64,000 nt of DNA, taken from assembly GCF_025698545.1 (NCBI RefSeq), contig NC_068576.1, forward strand, positions 48,663,890 to 48,727,889, read 5' to 3'. The translations under genes and the position numbers were made by a program. Source of the DNA: Gossypium raimondii. Its lineage: Eukaryota; Streptophyta; Magnoliopsida; Malvales; Malvaceae. Position 1 is the first letter of the stretch, and every line of letters starts with the position of its first letter. Shown piece after piece: positions 24,635 through 37,215 of this stretch. The notes beneath the pieces were generated by a model, which did not search any database, was not told the origin of the DNA, and saw nothing but the letters and a program-made list of their open reading frames with translations.

Positions 24635-27600
24635 CTAAACCAAGAAATCTGTGTCCGAAAGTTCAAGGACCTTGTGTGCACCAATGGGGTTTACGCCAGG
24701 CCGGAATGCGTTTCCTTCAATATACCTGAATTTGAAAATTAAAAAAAGTTGGATATTCATTTCATTTTTCACCTTAAACGTGTATCCGAAAGTCACCATT
24801 TTCCTTGAAAATTAAGAGGATGAAGGGGAACTCACAGTTCTTTCAAGAAAGGATGCTTGTAGAATGCATCGGGAATCCGGCCTGAGAATTGGTTATGATC
24901 CAAATACCTGTTGATTGTTGAAGTTCAAGACTAGAAGTTAAACATCACAACAATGTATGCAATCATGCAAATAAAAACCATCCATTCCCGACCACCATTT
25001 TTCCGTAAGATTTCATCGCAATGATCACAAAAAGAACATTTCCAGAAAGAAAGGAGACTCGGTAAGAAAATAATACAGATATCCAAATGAACCTCGAGTT
25101 GAATGTGACAAAATCTTACAAATATGTCAATTTAGGAATATGGGCAAGTGCTGTTGGTATTGCTCCAGACATCTTGTTGTATGAAAGGTACCTGTAATAA
25201 GTACAAAAAAGTTTTAAGGGACTCCAAAGCTGTAAAAGAAGAAGAAATTCATGATATTACATTACTCGGACTTGGATTTCAAGTCTCGGATATGGATATA
25301 TGTAGTCTAACACAAATGTTGGACATGGATGCTTCAAGGAAAATTAGGAGTCAGAATACCAAGCATGGTACCGATTGCTTATATACATAAACACACACAG
25401 ACATATATATGTTACTGTAACTTACAATATCTCCAAATTTGTCAAATTTGCCAGCTGAGCAGGAATTCCTCCAGTCAAATAATTGTTATTGAAATACCTA
25501 CATTTGCAACCTTAAGAAAAACTGTGCATTTGATCGAATATGGAAAAACATAAATCATTTCATAAAACATTCAAATATTGAAATATAACTTACAAGTTAC
25601 GTAGAACTGGAAAGCCTCCTTCAATACGAATAAGCTCCCTAATGGTACCGACCAAATGATTATTACCGACATCCCTGGCAAAACAAAAAATACCATTTAG
25701 AGCAATAATTATTAAAAAATCATCAGAGTGGTACAGAAAATGGTAGAGAGAATATTACAAGTGCCGAAGATTTTGTAAAGTGCCCAACTCTGCTGGAACT
25801 CGACCAGTGAAACGGTTTTCTTGAAGGTAGAGATAGCGAAGCTCGGGTAGATTTGCAAGCTCCCTTGGAATCTCACCCTTAAAATTGTTAAAGCTCAATG
25901 ACCTGAAGAAATTTTGATTTAAATATTAAAGAACTTCCGACATGCATGTACAAACACATTCAACTATAAATGATAGATGTCAGTGATTATAAAAAGGATA
26001 CTCACAGATGGGTTAGTCTTTTCAGCTCACCGATCTCAGGAGGAAGGACATCTTGGAGTTTATTCCACCTCAAATTTCTGGCAGTTCATCAAAACATATT
26101 ATCAGATTAAAGACTACAAAATTTCGATTTTACCTAAAATTTTATTTGTTGTTCTTTCATTAAAGACGAATTGCATTTCTAAATATTGGTCCAAAATCTA
26201 GATATCAGAACATGGTTAATATCCAATTATGACGCTTGAATGAACTGATGGGTGTAACATAGCAAGTAAAAATGACATGGTTAAAATACTTTACATAGCA
26301 TGCTATCCTAGCCGGCATATTAAGTATATTTTGGAGCAACCACTTCAGTAACAACAATGACTTCAAAATAACAACTGGTTCACTAACAGGAAAATACAGG
26401 ATATAACAGTTTTGAAGAAAAACAAGACAAGGAAGAAAACATACAACATTCTAAGTCGTCTCAGGCGTCCAATTTGGGGAGGAATTGGGCCCGTAAGCTT
26501 GTTGTTATGGAGATCCCTGCCATATTAGCAAAGTCGAGAAGGAAGAAAGACTTCCAGTTAGAACTCTCAAGTAAAATCCAGAGGCTAAAACATCTAAATG
26601 GTGACCCCTATGCTTATGATTAGTTCGTATATGTAAATTACCCTTTTCTTGTTGAGAACCAAGACTGACCACATTAAGATACTAGATGGCACATTGTTTC
26701 ATCACTATTTCAGGTGATTGTAATTTATGTAAATAATTAAAAGCATAGAATGCAAGTGAGCATGTATAAAACTATAAATTACAGACATGAACTTATACAG
26801 ATAAGCAAATCCACTTTAAGTTGTAGTAACGCACTGGATGCCAGTGAAATGGTCTTGGACAGTATCAGAGAGGCAAACAGAAGAAACCAAGCTTGCATCA
26901 AGCTTTCAAGTTATTGACCCAATGTTTTTTCTCCATTTTTTTTTCCCACACCTTACAACAACAAAGAAGTGAACAGGTTGCTTATTCACTCATACACATT
27001 TAATGCCAAATTCATCTGCATGGTCTACAGACCAAGAACAGGAAATGGAACTCCAAAAACTCAAGTAAATGCAATATTCTAACTAGTAGAGGACTCCAAG
27101 AGAACTTGTGGAGACTATATTGTAATTTGAAAGATTTGGTTTACAGGGGATTATATCGCTATTTTGAAGCATGGATTAAAAAATAAACAACAAAGAAAAG
27201 GTTTTATGGACCTTATGAAAACAAATATTTTAGCTTATTAGGCAAGAAAGAGAGAACTTACAGCCTTGTTAAATCCAACAAATTAGTTACGGCAATAGGA
27301 AAAGGACCAACAATTGATACTGCATAGACTTCCCTGTAAGAGAAAACGGTCATAATCACAAGCTAGTGTCAGAGTCAATACAAATCGATAGAACTAGATA
27401 CAATATTCAGTCAACACAGAACATAATCACTTGAGTGTCTTTGCCCTAGCCCCTAAAATAAGTAAGTTGGAGTAAAAACGAGAAAGCAAAAAGCGTCGGA
27501 CTTCAATCATAACAGAAAAGAACTCACTTGTGCATCTTCCCAATAAACCAGAAAATAAAGATGTATAGAACAGTTGGAATAAAACATAGAATGAAGCAAA

Positions 27601-28698
27601 ACGCGCTTGCAATGTTCATTAGGTTGCATTCATGAAGCAAAATCCTTCCCTTTCTCTAACAATCATATTAAGCATTTTATTGAGGACTCCAACTCTTCGT
27701 TTTTCTTTAAGTACCCATATTAATCACCCATGTCCAGCGCATACCCATACATGGGTATGGGGATATAACCCTCCAAATACATGGAAAAACATAAAATATA
27801 ATTTAACCACACTCATTTCAGACACATACATGTATCCGACTGTCAGATGCAAAGTCCAAGTAACTTAAGGCAGCAATGATACTTACAATTCAGTAACAAC
27901 TCGATAGTCTCCTTGAGTAGAACATGTTACACCAGACCAAGGTGGTAAATCACCATCTCCACAGGGATCATCTCCAATCCATGCATATACCACTCTCCAT
28001 CCAAGTGATGCTTTTATCTCATTTAAGGCTTTTACTGCAACAAAATACAAACTATTATTCCATTGCTCCGCCACTTATATTTGTTTTATTTACTGTTCTT
28101 ATGGTGATAACCTTAAAATTCATACTCAACAGTAACAGTAAACATTAGAGACATTCCTAAAAACTTCTACTCAAAAGCTTTAACCGTTCTACTTTCCAAT
28201 TAGAAAACTAAGATTCATAGGTTTTTAACCAAAAAATGAAGTGTCAAAGCCATTAAACCTAGATCAATTTAAGTGCATTTATCACCTACATTGCTCTACA
28301 AAAGTTCAAGCTAAATGGATCAAAAGTTAAACTTAGTTGTCAATCTGATTCCAAAAAATATTAAAAAATAAATTAATTAAAGAAGCAAAAATATCACAGA
28401 TTTAATTCATAAATATGAACACAATTACTGAAAGAACCAACTTACTAAGTACTAAAACAATTTTTTCTTTTTATTACACTTCAATGAGTATAGTTAAAAG
28501 AAAAGCTTTCAGTTCTTTCTTAATTAATTCTTCCAACAGTTTCTCGGAAACCAAGCAGAGCAAAAAATAAGAGAAGATCTAGAAGAAAGAGGCAAACCAA
28601 AACTTACCATCTCTCTTGAGAGTTTTGGAGTTAGCAATGGAGATTGAGAAAGCGAAAATAGAAATCAAAATCAAAGTTAGTGAGCAAAAGGATGCCAT
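24635..28698 (-). CDS. Secreted leucine-rich-repeat protein without kinase
   Basis: Eleven exons: 28608-28698, 27887-28034, 27262-27333, 26445-26516, 26006-26077, 25759-25902, 25594-25674, 25426-25497, 25120-25191, 24836-24907 and 24635-24725. They join in frame to 328 residues. A signal peptide (FCSLTLILISIFAFSISIA) is followed by the LRR N-terminal cap with its cysteine pair (DDPCGDGDLPPWSGVTC), then about ten plant-type LRRs of the LxxLxLxxNxLxGxIP form. Most LRR exons are exactly 72 nt, one 24-residue repeat each, with all junctions in the same phase. Exon 6 (144 nt) holds two repeats fused and exon 7 (81 nt) is a longer irregular repeat (TIRELIRIEGGFPVL). There is no membrane span and no kinase, so it should act outside the cell, like DRT100- or PGIP-type LRR proteins. 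The ligand is unknown. Two family D repeat copies lie in its introns. Confidence 0.92.
25255..25355 (+). repeat. Dispersed repeat (family D), partial, in LRR gene intron
   Basis: Words TTACTCGGACTTGGATTTCA, CTCGGATATGGATATATG, GTTGGACATGGATGCTTCAA and AGGAGTCAGAAT follow the family D order. The central part seen in full copies is missing. It sits between exons 8 and 9 of the LRR gene. Confidence 0.55.
27702..27868 (-). repeat. Dispersed repeat (family D), near-full, in LRR gene intron 2
   Basis: Read on the minus strand it runs GTTACTTGGACTTTGCATCT, then GATACATGTATGTGTCTGAA, CCATGTATTTGGAGGGTTAT and ACGAAGAGTTGGAG, the same order as the copies at 21175 and 43390. It lies within intron 2 (27334-27886), just upstream of exon 3 in transcript sense. 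Confidence 0.65.
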
Positions 28699-30619
28699 TT
28701 TTGGAGGTAAATAAACAAAGAGAGATCTAACCCCAAAGAGACTACAACTATATCTGTTCTTAATTCACCGTCTTTTCTTCTTCTATTTACACAGTAGCTT
28801 TTTACTTTTTTATCGTTGGTATTTTCAGACATGAATTGAAATCCTTAAAAATGCCAAGTTTTTAAAAAGAAAAAGATGAGAATTTTAAATTTTAAATGCC
28901 AATTATTTTATCTTTGCAATTTTACTTTTGAATAATTCTTTACTGCGTTTTTTTAAATATAATTTTGAAAGTTTTTCTCGAAAAATTATTGATGTATTAA
29001 AAATTTAGATTATTGAAAAAAAGAGGAAAATAATTGATTGTTGAACCTGAGCGGTAAAACTAATTTATTTTATATCAATACCGCTTTGTATATATATAAA
29101 AAGTAATAAAATATAATTTACGCGTTATTATTCAATTAAAAATTATACTTTTTCCAAAGAAAATCCAAATTTTATTTTCCATAAACAAACCTATCTGCCT
29201 CCAAATAGTATATATTTATGGTTAAATTATGCCATAAGTCCAATTATTTTTGTTAAATTTAGGTTAATTACAACATTATTATTTTAGTTACATGGCGTTA
29301 AATGAGTTTTTTATTTCAAAATGTCGCATCAATAATTTTAAAAAATAATTATATTAAAAATTAAACTTAAATTTTGAAATTTGAAAAGTAAAAAAACTAA
29401 ATTTCTAGAAATAAAAGTATATGGACTAAATTCTCAATTATGAAAAATATAGAGACTTAACTTATATATTTATATATTGTTTACCAAAAAGTAAAGAAAT
29501 CAGGCAAAAATAAAAGATTAAATAAGAAATTCAATATAAAATATATATTTTGTTATTTTTATTCATAAGAATATTTAAGTAACAATATTGAAAACTTCTT
29601 ATTTTTGTTGTTTATCACCCAATTTCTAATTTTAAATTCAAAATAATAAATTTACTTTTCTGCTTAAAATCCCATCTCCATAGTTAAATTCAATTTTCAA
29701 ATCTTGATTAAAATAATATTTATGTAATCTATGATCATACGGTTCAGCTTAAATGACTTAATATGAATATTATATATAATTATTTTTAAAATATAAATAA
29801 AATACATAGTAGCAGTTCCTCCTGCTTTACGAAAATCGAAAAGTGAACCTATAATTAAAAATTAATATTTTGCACAATTTATGAAAATTGAAAATTTAGT
29901 TTAATTGACTAATATTATTAATTATTGACTTCATATGCAAGAAATTAATAAAATTAATTATTTAATAAATTATATGTTTACATGTTTATTAAGAATTGAA
30001 TTACTTTCTTAGCTTTTAAAATATAAATATTAAATTCTGGCAAGGTAAAACCAAAAGACTAACTTTTCTATTTTAATAAAATAAAAGATAAAGTTTATAT
30101 GAATAAAATATTGAACTATGTATTTTTCGTTAGTCGATCAACTCAAGTCAAATAAATTATTTTCATCTTTTCTTAAATCAGTTAATTTTTTATTATTTAG
30201 AAAAAATATTTCTTAAAAATTTTGATCTAGCTGGCCAAGCCTAAATAGTAAATTTATAAAATTAATTATAAATATCAATATAATAATATTATTCTAATAA
30301 AAACATTAGTTTGTTCAGTGATATGTGTTTCCAAATCGATTTGATCCTAAAATCGATATAAGTTTGTAGGTAAAAAGTATTATGGAAGTTCTTGTACTAA
30401 AAATAGGATAGCATTTTACCTTTTCTATTTAAAAAATGGAAAAATTAATCCATGTATATATTAGATCAAAGAGTAAATTAATCATTTTGCCAAAAGTTTC
30501 ATCAATTTCTATCACGAAGTAATGAGGTGATTGACGAAGCAAGTAGATTGCAATTCATGACGTGCCACGTACACCTCATGCTGGAAAAATATTAAAGAAA
30601 AAATATAACTTTTTTTAGA
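28699..30619. other. Intergenic: LRR gene promoter, then AT-rich DNA
   Basis: The first few hundred bases upstream of the LRR gene start are its likely leader and promoter. The rest is AT-rich with no gene. A possible old repeat at 29220-29490 carries the words GCCATAAGTCCAATTATTTT and ATGGACTAAATTCTCAATTA at opposite ends, but I could not define borders. Confidence 0.45.
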
Positions 30620-31124
30620 TAATTATTTGAAAAATCACGTCGAGGATGAACCTGAACAAATGGTTGTCCAAATTTAAATGAATGCAGACCATTATTTGTC
30701 CAAGTTTATCCTAAATCTAATTTACAAATAATTATTAAATTTTGCTAAAAATAATTAAAAATATATTAAATTATTAAAAATATTAAATTTATCAAAACTT
30801 AATAAAATATTCAAAATTAATGTTAATTTAAAATAAATAAATAACCAAAATTAAAATAACCCTACCAAATTCAAAATAATAAAATCTATAATTTTTTAGT
30901 TAGCTATAGTTATATTTATAGTAATTTAAATAACTTGTATCTCAATTATGATAATTAACTTGCAATTCAAATATTTATTATAATTTTAAATGATTTTAGA
31001 ATTCTGAATATTTTTTATAAAATTTTATAATGGTTTGAAAAACTATGTCCAAAATTAACTTGGATAATTAAATTTGGACTACCATTTATTAAAATTCAAT
31101 TTTATGTGATTTTGTAAATAATTA
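30620..31124. mobile_element. MITE-like element (about 505 bp) with 57-bp terminal inverted repeats
   Basis: The left end reads TAATTATTTGAAAAATCACG and continues to AAATGGTTGTCCAAATTTAA. The right end, complemented, reads TAATTATTTACAAAATCACA and continues to AAATGGTAGTCCAAATTTAA. The inner 20 bases agree at 18 or more positions. The interior is AT-rich with no reading frame. No second copy was found in this window. Confidence 0.65.
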
Positions 31125-31399
31125 TTTAAAAATTATTTATTTATTTTAGTCAGCATCTACCCTTTTAATGATTTACAGAACGTGAACGATTTGTCATTAA
31201 ACTCGCTCTAATAATTACTTCAGAAAACAAAAAATGATTTATTTTTAAGATTTTTTATTTTTAAAATATTTATTGCTTATTTGCTCCGTTAACCACATAA
31301 TCACTTAATGTATGAATGGATGACGTGTTTAATAGAATGTTTAATTTAATATATAAAGATTAATTTATTTATATTTTAATAAAAATTAAAATATAGTCT

Positions 31400-31639
31400 A
31401 ACTTTTAATATAAGAATGTTATATTTGTATCTAAATTTTTAGCCAGGAAAATAATCCGGAATCCACAACCGGGTCCGGCCCTTTTTCCTTAGCCTTGACA
31501 GATAGAAACGATGCGTAACGTGATTATCGGTCAACATAGTGATAGAACAAGGGCAAGGCAAAGATTCTCCCTTTTCCCCCAATACCACTCTTTTTTCGCT
31601 GAAAACTTTTAGAACATTAGAGAGAGAGAGAGAAGGCAA
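31400..31639 (+). promoter_or_regulatory. Promoter and 5' UTR of ISD11
   Basis: Base composition rises sharply from AT-rich to mixed at about 31440. A GAGAGAGAGAGAGA tract ends a few bases before the start codon (about 31620-31634), a form common in plant 5' UTRs and a possible GAGA-type site. No TATA box could be assigned with confidence. Confidence 0.4.
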
Positions 31640-31924
31640 ATGGCAGCGTCGGGAGTAGCAGCACCGACGAGAACGGAGGTTTTACAGCTTTACCGATCGC
31701 TTCTGCGAGTGGCGCGTCAGTTCTGCGACTACAACATAAGGGAGTACTCAAAACGGCGAACCATTGCCGCGTTTCGAGACAACAAGAACCTAACCGACCC
31801 TTCCCAGCTCTCCGCCGCTTTCTCCGACGGTAATGCTCAGCTGGAAGTCGCTAAAAGACAAGCTTTGGTTTATTCACTCTATGCTCCAAAGGTCAAAAGC
31901 ATAATGGATATTAAGCCTTCTTAG
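31640..31924 (+). CDS. ISD11: ISD11 / LYRM4, mitochondrial Fe-S cluster assembly factor
   Basis: A single intronless exon of 94 residues, the normal size for plant ISD11. The LYR tripeptide is at residues 17-19 (EVLQLYRSLLR), followed by the conserved Arg-rich helix (NIREYSKRR) and the Phe near residue 45 (TIAAFRDN). LYR proteins of this group bind acyl carrier protein through the LYR face and stabilise the cysteine desulfurase NFS1 in the mitochondrial matrix, enabling sulfur transfer onto the ISCU scaffold. There is no obvious cleaved presequence, as is usual for this small family. The start is the only ATG that leaves the LYR motif near the N terminus. It appears whole. Confidence 0.93.
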   Translation: MAASGVAAPTRTEVLQLYRSLLRVARQFCDYNIREYSKRRTIAAFRDNKNLTDPSQLSAAFSDGNAQLEVAKRQALVYSLYAPKVKSIMDIKPS

Positions 31925-34214
31925 AAAATATTTATCATTCCATTTTGACTTGTTCCCTTAGAGAAATAAAAAGGAGTAAACTGCGATTCATTGAGATAAA
32001 TATTGAATTTTATACTGTATGAAGTGAATTTTGTTATGTATACACTGTTTTGGATAAATGCCATGTAGGGTTTTGTTTGTTTCATACTATATGTGGAAAT
32101 TTCTTTTTCTTTCTAGGCTTTTTCTTATTGAACTTGATGATTCTTTTAGCTGCTAGATTAGTAAATTTTTTGCAGTATTTCGGTGAATGATAATCTGGGT
32201 TTTCTGGTTGTGTGGTAGAACTTGAATAGATTTGCAAATTGGAAGTATCCTCTTGTTAGATTTGTTATAAGAAAGTAGGAAATTCGGAAATCATTTTCCA
32301 GAAGTCATTTTTACAAGTCTTTTTACACGAAATAAACAGGACCCTTCCTTTGATAATTGATGTGTTATTCTTGTGTTTCTTGAGTTAATTGTTTATTTAT
32401 CCTTGTATCATGTCAAAGCCATGTTTCAAATTTTAGTTATGAAAGTCGATATGATTCAAGTTTTTTACTTTAAAGAACTTAGTCTAAGACTGATATTAGA
32501 GTTTTAGATTATTATCTGTTACGTTAAAGTCAATTGCATTTGCTGGTATTGAATCAATGGAAGTTGTCTTGTTACTAGAAGGAAATGTCCTTGATGATAT
32601 CTTTCGTGTTTTGCCTTGTTTCCCCTCCTTTAGGACAAAGCTGGAGTAGTTTTTTTAAACATGTAGACGATGGTCCTTAGATCAGGGGAATCCTTTAGTG
32701 AAGAAGTCTGTAAAAGTTAGATAGTCATTAGTTAAAAGGTTTTGAGATGTTCAATTGCATATCCTAGCTTAACTAATTACCGATGTTTTTGGAGTACCAA
32801 ATGGTAGCATAGTTCTTTGGGAACAAAAATTGGATTGCTTTAACTGAACTTGTATCTAGATTAGTGAAGCTTCTATGGCTAGAAAAGAGATTAGGGTGAG
32901 TTTGAAATCATTTAAAGGCATGACTGTTGTCGGGTAATCTTTTTTCATGCTTGATATTAGCAATGGGTAACAAACGGGAAACTGAGCAGATTTAGGTACC
33001 CCATAGACAATGTCAACTCTAGATTCTTCGATCCATGAACTCCATCGAGTTTATCAACTATTAATGTAAATTTGCTGATCACTAGGTATACTTTTCAGAG
33101 GATCCTCATTGAAGCATTTATGCCGGCAAATGACTGTCTTTGTTTACCTCAACCTTAATTTTCTCTAAAGTTCTCGTGTTTTGTATTGAATACGTATCCT
33201 TCACGGGTATGGAGTGTGATCTTCATAATATATGAGAAAACTTTAAAAGATTGAGGGTACCCGTATTGGCACTTACCCTTGAGTCCAGATAGCATTGGTA
33301 AGCATCATGTTTCTGGAGTTTACTTATTGTGGTTTTAGACAAGGATTTTACACTACAAGGTACAGTAATTTTCTGGTCACTACCTGCATTATAAACGCGG
33401 GCACAGTTGGTTCTTACCTTTTACTTGGGACTCAGGTGAGTGTTGAATACAAGGATTTGTCCAAAACATGGGTATGATAAAGTGTTTTTCTAGGTTTTTT
33501 CATGTATTTGAAAGATCTTTGGAGGTCATATATTTATATCCATGTGTTAGACATTGAGAGTTGGATGCACGCGAGTACCTCAGACCAGCATGAGCTCTTA
33601 CTGGCTGGAGATGAGTTTCAAGGCAAATATTATTTTGAGTGTATTTTTTTTTATATCAAATTTAGAACAATAAATGTTTATGCGAGTTACATTTGGTTTT
33701 ATATCAATTTTATTTACCTTTATTTTATGGTATTAAATTTAATCTAAGTTCGAAAATCAAAATTCAGGACCAAAAAGAATTGTTACCACCTCAATTGGTT
33801 AGTGTGCCTAGTCTAGGATTTTGCCCATCCTAGTCTTCCCAAGCGGTACATCGTATTCGTATATATTTTAACAAATCAATAATGAGCTATTTAAATTTTA
33901 ACATGTTTTTCATATTATTTGTTACTTATATTTTTCATGTTTTTCGTTGTTAGACATTTAATAAACACAAAACATTATTCAACATATTTAGTAATATATT
34001 TAATTGAAAAACAGAAAAATAAATACAAAAGACAAGACGCATACTCGGTTGTGAAAGTCCATAGTTAAGCATATGATATGCCTGAAACGTAAGAGAAACA
34101 TGGTAAGGTAAGGAGGCGAATATACTAATAAAATCCCCCAATATGGCTGTGTGTGAGATCACAATGACAGAAGAGTGAAACAGACATGTCGGCCTGAATC
34201 TCAAAACTGCAGTG
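31925..34214. other. Intergenic between ISD11 and SNAP33 genes
   Basis: The first few hundred bases after 31924 are the ISD11 3' UTR. Two or three stretches resemble repeat family D: 33185-33285 (TACGTATCCTTCACGGGTAT, GAGGGTACCCGTATTGG) and 33425-33610. Short frames at 33295-33477 and 33502-33747 lie inside that repeat material and are not called. At 33785-33845 a 60-bp segment (CCTCAATTGGTTAGTGTGCC) resembles a SINE head but is too short to assign. The last part is 3' UTR of the SNAP33 gene. Confidence 0.5.
33425..33610 (+). repeat. Dispersed repeat (family D), diverged copy
   Basis: Words GGGACTCAGGTGAGTGTTGA, TTCATGTATTTGAAAGATC, TTGGAGGTCATATATTTATA, CATGTGTTAGACATTGAGAG and GCGAGTACCTCAGAC follow the order of family D. 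The interior is longer than in other copies. Confidence 0.5.
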
Positions 34215-36063
34215 TTACTTCCCAAGCAATCGGCGAGCTCGTTGATTTGCACCTCTCACACGGAAATTTAGCTCATCCACATCATCTTGGAGACCATTCA
34301 GACTCTTATTTTGCCTGCAATTAGGGTTTGAATTATGATTTCCGATACTAATTAAAAATAGAAAGCTTTAGCTTGTGATATACTTGAGTACACGAAACTA
34401 ACCTCTCGATTTCGGATCCCATATCGACAGCCATAACCTTCAACTCTCCCAGTAAATCGCTTAAATCGGAGAGGCCGTCATCTTGCTTTGCCTTTTCAAA
34501 CTGTTTAAACAATCCCAGCAATAAATAAATTGCATATTCCACAAAAAAAAATAAAGACTAATGAGTGGTTTCATGCCTTCCTTTTCGTACCTCGACTTTT
34601 TGATACGCATCCGCTGGCTCGGGGGGCGGCGTTTGTGATTTTGAATGTCTCCTTGGAACCGTATTCAATCCCAGTTTCTCCTTTTGCTCCAAGTGGCCAC
34701 CTCTACTCTTAGGCAAATCATCTGCAGGCCAAGTACATACACGTATGGTTCAGAAAGAAACGCAACAAAGACAGATGCAAACACAAATTCTGAGCTCACC
34801 ACCAACTTCCAATTGCAGAAAATAATACATTCAGATGTTTAAATGGGGAAAAACAAAGAGATGATTCATGGAGGTGTATGGGAAGAAAATGAACCTCTTG
34901 TAATAACAGGGCCAACTATTTGCCGAGTCTTCTTCGGTTTCCAGGTTCTAGAGAACATGCCTCCAAGACTTCCCAAGAGCTTCTCGCCCTGAAATCCGAA
35001 AGAATTACCATTAACAGCATTCCTTTAATTTCATAAGATCAATCCATAAGAGGAAAAGTAGAAGATATATTGATATTTTGAAGGTCAAGAAGAGAACTTG
35101 GCAGTTAAATAGTCAATCAATCATATCTGCATATCACTTTCAAACTATGTTGCTTGGACTTGAAGGTGAGTATCGGATATCTATTTCTTCTGAACAAATG
35201 GCAATCCATCTCAATAGAACTACTTCATTTCTAGTTAAACTATTAACATTGCACCCAATTTTAGACTCATTTCCTTTCCATATATGATCAAAGACGCACA
35301 AACATGATGGCATGAATATTTTGTAGCATTGTCATCATGGCTGGGGGAACACTATTCATTCAATTCGATAAAAATGTAAACTCAAACCTCGTTAGTGATT
35401 TAATTTTAGGCGACTCCTTAGGATCATAATGGTAGCAACATGATCAGACACGGATGTCATCGTGTCTATTAAAACATAAACTGTAAGAGTTTTTTTTTCA
35501 TGTTTTCGTGCTCTATGGCAGTTATTTTATCATCCAGCTGAAAGTTTTGCTTTTAAAGACAAACGACGTACCCGACTAAGGTCATGATCAATGCCAGCAG
35601 CCGTATTATGAGTCCGGGTAATCTGTTCACCCTGTTGATGTAAGGCAATCAAAGTATTGGTGGCACCTTCTCTCATTTCTTCTGCAATCTTCACACAATT
35701 GTTGACGGTCTTAGTAGTCTCCTCAGACTTGTAGAGGGCATAGTTCTCCAATTCTTGCACCGATTGGTTCTCAAGTCCGCCGGAATCACGGAAATCATTC
35801 TTATACTTGTTTCGTGATGCTGAACTTTGCCAATATGAAGAAGAAGAGTTCACTTTCCCCTCATTGTCATCAAGAGGATTGGCCCCAAAATTCGGTGGAC
35901 TCAAAGTAGGTTCAGAAGAAGTCCTTCTTGAAGGTTTAAGGGTTTGCTTATTGTCAAACTCGTCATCAGAATCAAAGGGGTTGGAACGAGAAGCGGCCAC
36001 AGGCGCAGGATCAACTGAATTATGCTTAGCAGTCTTCAATGGAGATTTCTTTAAACCTAACAT
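34215..36063 (-). CDS. SNAP33: SNAP33-type Qb+Qc t-SNARE
   Basis: Five exons, 35572-36063, 34895-34988, 34591-34721, 34403-34500 and 34215-34314, give 304 residues, close to Arabidopsis SNAP33 (300). The N-terminal 95 residues are polar and Ser-rich with an NPFDSDDEF motif. The Qb SNARE helix spans about residues 100-165 (ELENYALYKSEETTKTVNN, LHQQGEQITRTHN, with Q147 near the zero layer). A basic linker (TWKPKKTRQIVGP) follows, then a Pro-rich stretch, then the Qc helix ending LNFRVRGANQRARRLLGK. Unlike animal SNAP-25 there is no cysteine cluster in the linker. SNAP33 proteins pair with plasma-membrane syntaxins such as KNOLLE and SYP121 and with VAMP72 proteins, driving vesicle fusion at the cell plate and in defence secretion. 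Confidence 0.94.
35140..35190 (+). repeat. Dispersed repeat (family D), short end fragment in SNAP33 intron 1
   Basis: AACTATGTTGCTTGGACTTG followed by GTGAGTATCGGATATCT matches the start of family D copies (CTATGTTACTAAGACTCG at 46823). The rest of the repeat is missing. It lies in the intron between the first and second coding exons. Confidence 0.5.
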
Positions 36064-37215
36064 TCTTTTTAATGAATGAAAAAATCTGTCACTTGGTCAG
36101 GCAGTCGATAGGAAGAAAGGAGTCAAATGCAATGTAATCTGCAAAGCAATAAACATTAACACATTAGACGATGGCAGCAAAGAAAACTAGAGACATAAAG
36201 CAGAAATACAACAAATTTGGGTGAGTAGACAGTACACGTACATACGTACATATATACATACATATACATACTTAAATCAACCATCCATCCATTCATACAT
36301 ACATACACATGCACAAATGCAACAACTTCCAGCAACAAAGCTGAAAAATCAGGAAGAAGATATCCAGTGAATTCAGATAAATACATATGTGTGTGTGTGG
36401 CATTTAATTCCTAGCAACAAAGATAAAATAATCAGGAAGATGATGCTATTCAATTTCCCAAAACTTTCTTTTGAGAGAGGAACTTGATTAAGCAGTCTTA
36501 TTTATACTTTTCCTTTTGGAAATAACATGGATGGAAAAGATTACTGCTATGTAATACTTGATAAAAAGGGGCTTACAAAAGGGATTCAAAAGGCTAAAAG
36601 CAATTTTTAAAGAAGGAAAAAAAAACTAGAATTAGAACTAGATCATAAATCACATGCAAAGTAGCATGACCAGAAAGAAGAACACCCCATAAACTTGAGA
36701 AGAAAGGTTAAAATTTATCATCGAAGGTTAATTAAGATTTAGTTGACTTGGAGTTTTTCATCACTTCATAAGAAAAGATAAGATTCCCTCGGTTTTCACG
36801 GGAGGCAAACAAACATAGAACCAACTAAGAAACCCATCCAGCCAACATCCCCATCAAGAATTCAAGATATCAATCAAACTGCTCAAAAATTCAAAACGCG
36901 AATCATAAAAGAAAAAAGAAAAACCAAAATCGTTAGCATACTACAAGAAAAAAGAGAAAAGAAAACCTGGGTTTTGTTTGTTTAACCAATAAGTTGGATT
37001 AAGAACAAGAAAGAAAACTGAAACAATCCGTATGAAAAAAAGAGGCAAAAATGAAAGAAAATAACAAAGAACCGAGGGAAGTACCTGGAAAAAAGGAGAG
37101 AAAATCAAACTGATTTTAACACCAAGGAAGTTGAAAAATACAAAAAATGAGAGAGAAAAGAAAAGTCTTTGAAATGGATTGTCAGGGAAATGAAGAGCTT
37201 TAAAGAGAGGGAAGG
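36064..37215 (-). promoter_or_regulatory. SNAP33 5' UTR with a roughly 945-bp leader intron
   Basis: On the minus strand a splice acceptor (GCTTTGCAG then ATTACATTGC) places a leader exon start at 36138. A matching donor (TTTTCCAG then GTACTTCCC) ends an upstream leader exon at 37085. The intron of about 945 bp holds CATA/ACAT microsatellite tracts (36237-36310). Leader introns of this sort are common in constitutively expressed plant genes and often raise expression. The promoter should lie just beyond 37215. Confidence 0.6.
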
